A stretch of DNA of 47,932 nt from a virus. The position numbers were made by a program, and so were the translations under genes. The notes beneath the pieces are model-generated. The model was not told the origin of the DNA, made no database searches, and saw only the letters and a program-made list of their open reading frames with translations. Below are positions 1-7,588 of this stretch, in pieces (the stretch's first letter is position 1; the number at the start of each line of letters is the position of its first letter). Where the stretch lies: IMG/VR virus record IMGVR_UViG_3300048838_000562, positions 1 to 47,932 of that record; one strand, written 5' to 3'.

Positions 1-1222
1 GTGAATATTCTCCAGGAATAGACTTTCTCTTCTGTAGTCTATAATTGTTGTATTCGTATACTCTACCCCTATCACCTGCTATTGCTAATAATCCATTATC
101 AAGCTCTAGGAATGTATGAATAGATCTTTCTTTTACTGGGTCAATGAATATTGGTGCCTCAGAGAATGTATCCCATACCGCCACTTGTACCTCTTCTACT
201 CCGTTGTCTACATGAGTTCCTATTATTAAGTCTGTTCCAGGGGATTTACCTAAACATTTAATCCTATGAGGTTCTGTAAGGTCCAACGCCCAATTAGTGA
301 ATATATGTACTCCCTCATTCTCTCCCACTTGGTGAATGTAATGTCTATCTGCAAGGTATAGGGTTTGATTCTGTATCTTCATTTGATGATAATCGGGGTC
401 CCCTAATGTGAAAATCTTCACACTCCCTTGTGCTAAATCATTCCCTGTTAGTGTGTTCATTGTCCCATCCGCTACAGTTGAATGTATGTGTATGTGATAA
501 TTCAAACTTCTATCAACTGTTAGCTGAGTAGTCCAAAGTAAATAATTCCATCCATTAGCTAAACTAGCATTTGTAATTGTTTTAGAGGTGATAGAGTTGT
601 TATCTTCATCATGAAGTGTTATTGTCCAGTCTCCAGTACCTTTAGCCAATACCTGTATTCCAATCCCATATTGTATTCTTTCATGGAAATTAATAGGGAT
701 TTTATGTGTTTCTCCCTCATTAACAGATGTTTGAAGAGTGTATGACTGTCCAGTTCCTCCCATTTCTTCCTGGTCTAAATGTAACTCTCCCCAATTCTCC
801 TCCTTGTCTGTAGAGAATGTAGCTATCTTGTCTATTCTTATCCTATGAGTATAGTTTTGTGTAGCCCAATATAGATAACCATCGTACTCACAAGCTCCGC
901 TACATCCTGCACTACCATTTGTAGGGGCTGTTGTATCGAGTAGGGTATAAGGACTACCTTCTAACCATATCTTCCCTGATGAACTACTGAAGAACAATAC
1001 TTGTCCAGTTGATAGTGCAATTGACACTTTACAAAATTCTGTAACAACTGTACTACTTGCCTTAACTGGTGCTTGATTGACTCTAATTTCTCCAGGAACT
1101 GAATGAAGGTCTAGTCCAACTGCCTCAGCAACTGAATTAGGTGGTCCCTGAAAAATACTTTCTGCAATTCCTCCCGAATTGATATTCTTAACCTGAATGA
1201 AACTTGATTGTTTTTCTGCCAT
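1..1222 (-). CDS. Tail or virion structural protein, version A, 3' end cut off by the window
   Basis: The frame opens at the ATG at 1222 and runs without a stop to the window edge, giving 407 codons. It aligns residue by residue with the first two thirds of the complete 605-aa protein at 40672-42489, with few substitutions apart from the first seven residues. No domain is recognised by name. The sequence is rich in beta-strand-like stretches, glycine and aromatic residues. It lies directly downstream of the large tail protein gene (16 bases between), so a role in tail or receptor-binding structure is inferred from context. The missing C-terminal third is a window or assembly edge, not a mutation. 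Confidence 0.85.
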   Translation of the reverse strand, partial: MAEKQSSFIQVKNINSGGIAESIFQGPPNSVAEAVGLDLHSVPGEIRVNQAPVKASSTVVTEFCKVSIALSTGQVLFFSSSSGKIWLEGSPYTLLDTTAPTNGSAGCSGACEYDGYLYWATQNYTHRIRIDKIATFSTDKEENWGELHLDQEEMGGTGQSYTLQTSVNEGETHKIPINFHERIQYGIGIQVLAKGTGDWTITLHDEDNNSITSKTITNASLANGWNYLLWTTQLTVDRSLNYHIHIHSTVADGTMNTLTGNDLAQGSVKIFTLGDPDYHQMKIQNQTLYLADRHYIHQVGENEGVHIFTNWALDLTEPHRIKCLGKSPGTDLIIGTHVDNGVEEVQVAVWDTFSEAPIFIDPVKERSIHTFLELDNGLLAIAGDRGRVYEYNNYRLQKRKSIPGEYS

Positions 1223-1238
1223 TATTTTATTTTAAGAG

Positions 1239-4200
1239 CTAAATTTTGGTCCATAAAGACGATTCTTTCTCCGTCTTTGTATATATGCTAGGTGTTACAG
1301 ATTCTTCTCTTGTATAACTACTCGCTGTTACAGATTCAGTTTTAGTGTATGTGCTTGATACTCCTTCATCTTTTGTGAATGAGTCTGAACTTTCTGCAGG
1401 ATGTTTTATCCATATCCCTATTTTTTCGCCGATAGTATACATTAAATCCTTAGAAATGCTATGCGGTGCATCTACCCTATATCTCAACTCATATTGTTTT
1501 GTAGTCCTTTGTACGATGATATATTCAAGTGCTTTCTCTAGAGCTGATGGTGTGATGGCGATTGTATACTGAAGGGCTTGTTCAATTGATTGTGGTGCTA
1601 TGACTGTATACTCAATTCCTTTCGTTATTGCTGTACTACCCATAACCGAATAATCAGCATCTTTCTGAATTGTGCTTTCAAGCAGAATATTATAATCAAG
1701 GTCGGTTGTTGTGCTTGTTGTTGTTACTATTGCATAATCAAGGTCTTTCTGAACTATTATTGAAGGGACATCGATAGAGTAGGTAACTCCCTTCTGAATA
1801 GTTGTACTTACTTGCAAGTTATAATTGATATCTTTCTCTACGTTCGTGGTGATTGATATGTAGTAGTCTACATCCTTTTGTATATCACCCTCAGTTATGA
1901 CTCTATAATCTAATGCCTTGTCCTGGTCGATGGTAGTTATAACCGAATAATCAGCATCTTTCTGAATACCTGTAGAACCTTTTATAAAGTAAGTTACATC
2001 CTTCTGTATAAGTTTAGGAATTACTATATGATAATCAAGGTCTTTTGTAATATTCTGCTGAGATTCAACTGTATAAGTTAAATCTTTTGTTATGGCGGTA
2101 GAGGGCTGTACTGCATAGGTTAAGTCTTTTTGAATAGTCCCTTCTGTAACAATGAAATAATCCAGGTCCTTCTGTGCAACTATATTTGTGAGGATTGTAT
2201 AATCTAAGGTGGCTTGTACTTTTTCAACTCCAGTAACTACAACCTCATAAAGCATACTCTTCTGTATTAACCCTTCTGTAAGGATTGTATAGTCAAGGTC
2301 TTTGTTTGTACTATCAGTAATGATGATAATATACTCCAGGTCCTTTGCTACACTATCAGAGATGCGAACTGCATAATCTAGTTCCTTCTGTAATGCTGTT
2401 TCTGTTTTTATGAAATAATCTACATCCCTTTGTATTTGAACATCTGTTATAACTTGATATTCCAAACCTTTTTGAATAGCGGTATCTGTAACTATAGAAT
2501 AGTCTAGGTCCTTTTGGATTGTTTCGGTTGTTGTTACTATAACCTCATACACTAAACCTTTAGTGATTGTATTTTCATCTACTATGCTATATTCCAGGTT
2601 CTTTGTAATAGAAGAATCAGTCTTAATTCTATAGGCAATACTTTTGGTAATAGAAATTGATTGTTGTACCTTGTAGGCTAGATCCTTTGAAATTGAGATT
2701 GAGGATGTTGTACTAATCTCTTCTTGAGAACCAATAACAAAGAAGGTAGAAGGGGACGATTGATTATTGTATTCTGTTGAAATCCAGGTACTTGATAGCG
2801 CCTCCCATACTATCCTTACTTCGTCTATTATCCCATCGAAGGGAGCAAAAATTGAGGTATTATCATTTGCTGTATATGCTCCAACTCTAAATGGATTAGT
2901 AGATTGAAAATCTTTTCCATCCCAACTAGAAATACTTGCTGATGTAGCATCACCCGAATCGGTGTACAAAGTTAGGTTTGCACTCCTATCAAATACTGCA
3001 TGTACCAGATGAAAGCTCCCATCATTAACTGTTACTGTACCAGAAGGTATTACATCAGACCCTCCATCCCCCTGCATAAAGCCTGAGAATTTCCCTGTGC
3101 TAATTGTACGTATTCCGAACCTGTAATTCTGTGCAGCCGCTAATGCTTTTGATACAATAAATTGCGATGCTGGACTAGCGGTTGTTTTTATCCATGCTGA
3201 TATTGTTAAGTCGTTTGTTCCTAAATCTAATATATCTCCTCCAGATAAATAATCAGCACTACCATCAAACTCTTGAGCTTTACTCGGCAATTGTCCCGCC
3301 TGTTCGGTCATTGCCATACTAACCCCTGTTAAATCACTATCATTAGCTGTGCTATCTATATAGCCTCCTGAGGTAGTATTAACCGCCTCCCCTAAATGGT
3401 AGACTGCTTTATAGGCACTCTTCCATACATTTTCGGCTCCGTATGTACCATCGATAGCATAATCACTAGCAGAGGAGTTGCCATAATAGATATAGAAATC
3501 CGTATCAACTGTAGAGCTAATATCCCCCTTGAAGTGTAATTCTCCAGTATCAGTAGTGGAATTGTAGAAAACCACTTCACGTGGTACTTCAGTAGTACCA
3601 TCATCTTCAGTAACTCTAATATCCCCACCATCGGATTTAACGTTTGTATGAAATCCTGCGGGTAAGTCTGATAAATCTACATAGATAGGAAAGTCGGTTA
3701 AGTTAGCATCAACCTGGTCAGCATCTACTGTTATTTTAACTCTATAAATCCAGTTAGTATCGTACCATCCAGTTACCACATAAGATAAACCTTTAGTAAT
3801 TGCAGTCTCGGTTTTAACTAGATAATCTAAATCTTTATTAATAGCTGTAGTTGAGGTTCCTGCATCTACCTCATAGGCTAAACCTTTTTGTATTGTATAT
3901 AAATAACCCTGAAAGGATAATCTAGGATATCTAGCTCCATCTATAATATGCCATACTTCGGTAGTATGTGTTGCCTGTTCTTCTATATCCCATGCCGAAA
4001 ATGTAGTGATATCCTTCATCTCAGATGTAGTCTTTCCAGTACCCCCATCACTAGTGGCTTCTCCTGATGTTTGTGTATCCCAATAACAGTTTGTAATACC
4101 AACAGAACCTACACCCTCATTCTGTCCACAAAAACCCCCACTATTAGTAACACCTGTAACCGAACCAACGGAGTAGCAATTTTCTATTGTTGCCTCGCCA

Positions 4201-6299
4201 TTGTATCCAATAAAACCCCCTACAGAATCTGAACCTTCAACCGAACCAGTAGAATAACAGTTCGTAATTGTTGCGTTAATATCAGCACTAGGCGTAAATC
4301 CTCCAACAAAATTACCTCCAGAGACAACATTGCATGTTGAGAATGATTCAGATACATCTGTATAATCATTAATCGTTCCGCAAAATCCACCAACATTCGC
4401 TATTGTACCTTCAACCGAACCAGTAGAGTAACAATTTGCTATTGTTGAATAACCTGAATCGTATCCAAAAAGCGGACCAGTCCATTCACCGACTACTGTT
4501 ATATCACAATTGATTACCCCCAAATTCACTATAGTAGCCGAAGAAATATCTCCGAATAATCCCATTCCCTCCTCGTTTGTAACGTTGTTCCTATTTATAT
4601 AAATTCCACTTATGGTATGTCCTTGTCCATCAAAAACACCTGTAAAATATTCAGATTGCCAATCCCCTAGAGGGAGCCATCCACTACCACTATTGGCAGA
4701 ACTTGAGGCGTATGTATCATATCCAGTTGAGTTCTCATCTAAATCATTCATCAATCTGTAGTTACCAGTTAACTCGTTACGAATAGCATCTAGTTCAGCC
4801 CATGTTGTTATCTCTTTATAAATCGTGAAACTTCTCGTAGAACTCCATGAACCATATGTGTTACTTCCAGATGGGTCGATACCTTTAACTCGCCAATAAT
4901 ACGTATCAAGGTCTAATGCAGATTGAATAGTATAGGTTACTGCCTGTGCAGAGGAGAAAGGGTCCGTATTATCGGGGGAACCACTAAACCCGCTGTCGGT
5001 TCCAGATATTTTGTCTAATAAGGGTCTAGTTGTAAATACAAAAAAACCAAAATCCTGAGTAGGCTGTGCGTACCATCCACCATAATAATAATACTTATTA
5101 CCATCGTGAGTGGGAGAAGTACTATCAAAACTTACTGCTACTTTATTAGTGCTATCCCCATCATATGTTATTACTAAACAATAATATACTCCGTCCTCTA
5201 ATATAATTTTATTAGATCCACTAAAATTGAAACTTGTACCTGTTGATGATGTAGAAAGTGTACTTGCATCAACATTATCTGATGTGGCAATTGGAGTACC
5301 TGTGGGGACACTAGATGTTCCATATGTACCGCTGTGGTTATATATTTTTATAACGACATTTCCCGTAGGGGAACCCACCTTAAATATACTCATGTTGGCG
5401 GAACTTAATGTACCCCCATCTCCCGTAAAAGATTGTCCTAAAGCGGCTCCCGTTATATCAAGATAACCATAAGTGTTGTTATTTGTAAAATCGTAGCTAT
5501 CGCATGTAGCCACTTGTGAATCAAAGTTAACAGATGTATCTATCTGTATGTTATATCTAATATCATCACTCTCTGCATCGGTTCCTGTGAAAACTAAATC
5601 GGGAGTTGTGTCTGAGGTTGAAGATGCATCCGTTGGTGTATTAAGTTCTACTGTTGGAGAAACATTTGCTGTGAAGATAAGCCAAGACATAGCTCCGTCC
5701 TCCCCATTTAATATACCTGTACAAGTTCTTGTAGCTGTTCCTGCTGTTGTTGATTTTGCAGTTGTAAGTCTAAACACTCCTGCATCTTCATCGAGGTCTT
5801 CTGTTAGATTAGCCCATGTTTTAGCACCTGAATCTGATGCACCTACTGCAACTGCTATCATCCCCCCACCACTAGCTATAGTTGTAGAGCCTGTAGTAAG
5901 TGGAGCAGTAGCGTCCATATCGGTTGAATTATTACCTCCAGCTGATGAAAATACCCCACCCAATACGGTATATACTGCTATACGATTTTGTGTATTCGTA
6001 GGATTTGCCCCATAGGTTACTGCAATAGTTGCAGTTGTACCAGTTGGTACCGCTAAATAAAATGTTCTTGCATTTACTACTCCCTGGGTTGCTGAAGTAC
6101 CAGCAGTCATCGCAGTTGCTCCACTACCATAATTAATGGTACAAGAGTTGATGGTTCCACTAGTTACTTCACATCCCACCACTACAACCACAATCCTATT
6201 AGCGGCTGCATCTCCAATCGCTACACTAGAATAAGTAGCTACATTTGAAGATGAACTTACACCACTCGGATATGCTGTTCGTGTTATAACTACTGCCAT
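1239..6299 (-). CDS. Large adhesin-like tail/receptor-binding protein, version A (about 1686 aa)
   Basis: A long secreted-adhesin-like protein probably displayed on the virion. From the N-terminus: a beta-rich Ala/Thr/Gly region (about 1-220); a fibronectin-like stretch; a GLUG-type region (about 500-780) with repeated NCYSTGSVEG-like units; a DUF2341 domain followed by a LamG/concanavalin-like domain (about 840-1150, with AWIKT and DGIIDEVRI signatures); about 30 repeats of a 14-residue unit (xxxIxKDLxYxI); and five short YTKxE repeats at the end. The start at 6299 has an AAGGAGG five bases upstream; an in-frame ATG at 6320 would add seven residues. Its C-terminal repeats match the 871-aa protein at 42506-45121, while everything before them is different. 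Likely binds host surface glycans or proteins; that is inferred from domain types. Confidence 0.85.
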   Translation of the reverse strand: MAVVITRTAYPSGVSSSSNVATYSSVAIGDAAANRIVVVVVGCEVTSGTINSCTINYGSGATAMTAGTSATQGVVNARTFYLAVPTGTTATIAVTYGANPTNTQNRIAVYTVLGGVFSSAGGNNSTDMDATAPLTTGSTTIASGGGMIAVAVGASDSGAKTWANLTEDLDEDAGVFRLTTAKSTTAGTATRTCTGILNGEDGAMSWLIFTANVSPTVELNTPTDASSTSDTTPDLVFTGTDAESDDIRYNIQIDTSVNFDSQVATCDSYDFTNNNTYGYLDITGAALGQSFTGDGGTLSSANMSIFKVGSPTGNVVIKIYNHSGTYGTSSVPTGTPIATSDNVDASTLSTSSTGTSFNFSGSNKIILEDGVYYCLVITYDGDSTNKVAVSFDSTSPTHDGNKYYYYGGWYAQPTQDFGFFVFTTRPLLDKISGTDSGFSGSPDNTDPFSSAQAVTYTIQSALDLDTYYWRVKGIDPSGSNTYGSWSSTRSFTIYKEITTWAELDAIRNELTGNYRLMNDLDENSTGYDTYASSSANSGSGWLPLGDWQSEYFTGVFDGQGHTISGIYINRNNVTNEEGMGLFGDISSATIVNLGVINCDITVVGEWTGPLFGYDSGYSTIANCYSTGSVEGTIANVGGFCGTINDYTDVSESFSTCNVVSGGNFVGGFTPSADINATITNCYSTGSVEGSDSVGGFIGYNGEATIENCYSVGSVTGVTNSGGFCGQNEGVGSVGITNCYWDTQTSGEATSDGGTGKTTSEMKDITTFSAWDIEEQATHTTEVWHIIDGARYPRLSFQGYLYTIQKGLAYEVDAGTSTTAINKDLDYLVKTETAITKGLSYVVTGWYDTNWIYRVKITVDADQVDANLTDFPIYVDLSDLPAGFHTNVKSDGGDIRVTEDDGTTEVPREVVFYNSTTDTGELHFKGDISSTVDTDFYIYYGNSSASDYAIDGTYGAENVWKSAYKAVYHLGEAVNTTSGGYIDSTANDSDLTGVSMAMTEQAGQLPSKAQEFDGSADYLSGGDILDLGTNDLTISAWIKTTASPASQFIVSKALAAAQNYRFGIRTISTGKFSGFMQGDGGSDVIPSGTVTVNDGSFHLVHAVFDRSANLTLYTDSGDATSASISSWDGKDFQSTNPFRVGAYTANDNTSIFAPFDGIIDEVRIVWEALSSTWISTEYNNQSSPSTFFVIGSQEEISTTSSISISKDLAYKVQQSISITKSIAYRIKTDSSITKNLEYSIVDENTITKGLVYEVIVTTTETIQKDLDYSIVTDTAIQKGLEYQVITDVQIQRDVDYFIKTETALQKELDYAVRISDSVAKDLEYIIIITDSTNKDLDYTILTEGLIQKSMLYEVVVTGVEKVQATLDYTILTNIVAQKDLDYFIVTEGTIQKDLTYAVQPSTAITKDLTYTVESQQNITKDLDYHIVIPKLIQKDVTYFIKGSTGIQKDADYSVITTIDQDKALDYRVITEGDIQKDVDYYISITTNVEKDINYNLQVSTTIQKGVTYSIDVPSIIVQKDLDYAIVTTTSTTTDLDYNILLESTIQKDADYSVMGSTAITKGIEYTVIAPQSIEQALQYTIAITPSALEKALEYIIVQRTTKQYELRYRVDAPHSISKDLMYTIGEKIGIWIKHPAESSDSFTKDEGVSSTYTKTESVTASSYTREESVTPSIYTKTEKESSLWTKI

Positions 6300-6940
6300 G
6301 TTTCCCTCCTTCTTTGCCAACTATCGTTATTCGGGTAGATATTCCTTTCGGTTTCCTCATAAGATAGTCGGGAATATTTTCCTCTATCGCTAATGGTGTT
6401 ATCTAACGCTGGAGCTAATTTATCTGGTACTAGAATAGGCTTTAATCCATGATCGACTCCAAGCCTTACTAATTCATGATGATCACCAAGTAATTCATAA
6501 TTCTCGTTATAACCACCCATATTTATAAAGTCTGTTCTCTTTACAATAACTCTACCTCCAGCTCCATGAGAGGAGCCATGAGTTATAAAAGGCGGTTGTG
6601 TAGCGATTAATTCATCCATCCACTCCAAAAACTCTGTAGTGAGGATGTTATCTGCATCAAGGTTACAGATATAATCACCAGTAGCGTAGGAATGAGAGAG
6701 GTTTTTAGATTTAGCCATATTGAAGATTGGTAAATTCTGTTTCACTTCATATATCAATTTACCTGTTCTAATATAATCCCTTAACTCTGTTCTAACCCAT
6801 TGCTCCATATCATCGGGTGAATCGTAATTTAGTAGAACGAAATTGTATTTAGGATCATTCGCTACATCCAGGTTGTTCTTGTATACCTGTTTTAGATATT
6901 TTGTGTACCCTTTGTTTGCTGTACAGAATGTAATACTCAT
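6290..6940 (-). CDS. GT2-type glycosyltransferase (galactosyltransferase-like)
   Basis: A 216-aa GT-A fold glycosyltransferase. It begins with a short beta strand (MSITFCTANKGYTKYL) typical of family 2 enzymes, carries the metal- and nucleotide-binding DxD motif in CNLDADN (about residues 93-97), and has the acceptor-side motif GGYNENYELLGDHHELVRL common in galactosyltransferase-like C-terminal regions. The length suits a compact soluble enzyme with no membrane segment. The start codon directly follows the stop of the 130-aa gene, and the end overlaps the start of the tail protein gene. It may glycosylate the adjacent tail protein or modify host surface sugar; neither is shown. Version B of the locus keeps only the first five or so codons (46415-46456). 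Confidence 0.85.
   Translation of the reverse strand: MSITFCTANKGYTKYLKQVYKNNLDVANDPKYNFVLLNYDSPDDMEQWVRTELRDYIRTGKLIYEVKQNLPIFNMAKSKNLSHSYATGDYICNLDADNILTTEFLEWMDELIATQPPFITHGSSHGAGGRVIVKRTDFINMGGYNENYELLGDHHELVRLGVDHGLKPILVPDKLAPALDNTISDRGKYSRLSYEETERNIYPNNDSWQRRRETWQ
6305..6311 (-). promoter_or_regulatory. Strong ribosome binding site AAGGAGG
   Basis: AAGGAGG lies five bases before the ATG at 6299. It is one of very few good Shine-Dalgarno matches in the window. It also encodes Arg-Arg at the end of the glycosyltransferase gene, so the match could be coincidental. Confidence 0.5.
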
Positions 6941-7333
6941 CTACTCCAGCTGAAAATTAATATGAAAATCTTTATTACTAGTAGTGATTAACCTACCATC
7001 TGGAAGTAGTACGTTTATTACTACTCCTGTACTTGTTTCATATCCAAAGCATGTAATTCTAATGTGTGCGGTAGTTGCACCCTTAACTACTAACGTTCTA
7101 TAGAAATGAATTAACTTCATCGTTGCGGGGTCAAACTGAAGGTCATAGGTTTGATTAGTGGTGTTATCCAATATCCTAAATACCATAAGTTTAGATTGTT
7201 CAATCTCTTTGAAGTAATGATAGGATTGTGTATCTGTATCGAATTGGTTTAATGAGGTGTTGTCATCATAGAAGGCTATCCATACGAATCTTTCCAGGTC
7301 TATCTGTTTACCACTTGAGTTAGTAAATTCCAT
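6941..7333 (-). CDS. Conserved phage protein of unknown function, 130 aa (version A)
   Basis: No named family is recognised. The protein is mainly beta, with no signal peptide or membrane segment, and ends by describing a strand-rich fold (VVINVLLPDGRLITT). It is nearly identical to the product of 46457-46849, with about eight substitutions over 130 residues, so it is under constraint. It sits between terL and the variable receptor-binding genes and abuts the glycosyltransferase start without a gap. The strict position beside the tail block suggests a virion or assembly role, by inference only. Confidence 0.8.
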   Translation of the reverse strand: MEFTNSSGKQIDLERFVWIAFYDDNTSLNQFDTDTQSYHYFKEIEQSKLMVFRILDNTTNQTYDLQFDPATMKLIHFYRTLVVKGATTAHIRITCFGYETSTGVVINVLLPDGRLITTSNKDFHINFQLE

Positions 7334-7363
7334 TGTATTGTCTTAATAAATAAAATTGTATTT

Positions 7364-7588
7364 TTAGAGTATTTGTACATCTTCTGATTTAACCGCCTCA
7401 TCTATATTAAGGTTTTTGGATTGATTGAGATTTATTCTGAAAGGTTCCCCCATGTTTTTATATATAGTTACATTCCCAAAACTCAATTTTCTCAACTCTA
7501 GAATTAATGTAGCCTCATATATCGATACCTTCATAACACACTCTTTCTGACTCAATAGTTTCCTTTCAGGTGTTTTAGACTTTGGCAT
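7364..7588 (-). CDS. Small conserved protein, 74 aa (version A)
   Basis: The start MPKSKTPERKLL at 7588 is chosen because version B (46880-47104) can only start there; an upstream ATG at 7624 lies within terL. It overlaps the terL stop by 14 bases, which suggests translational coupling. The protein is short and basic at the N-terminus, then mixed alpha/beta, with no recognised domain. The two versions differ by a single residue near the N-terminus. Confidence 0.75.
   Translation of the reverse strand: MPKSKTPERKLLSQKECVMKVSIYEATLILELRKLSFGNVTIYKNMGEPFRINLNQSKNLNIDEAVKSEDVQIL

Noticed and set aside
1239-2800. CRISPR array suggested by regular repeats
   Set aside because: The periodicity is of codons in one open frame, with diverged DNA and no constant repeat and unique spacers.
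5548-6015. Plus-strand frame of 155 codons
   Set aside because: It is an antisense shadow of the adhesin gene, with no start signal or recognisable product.
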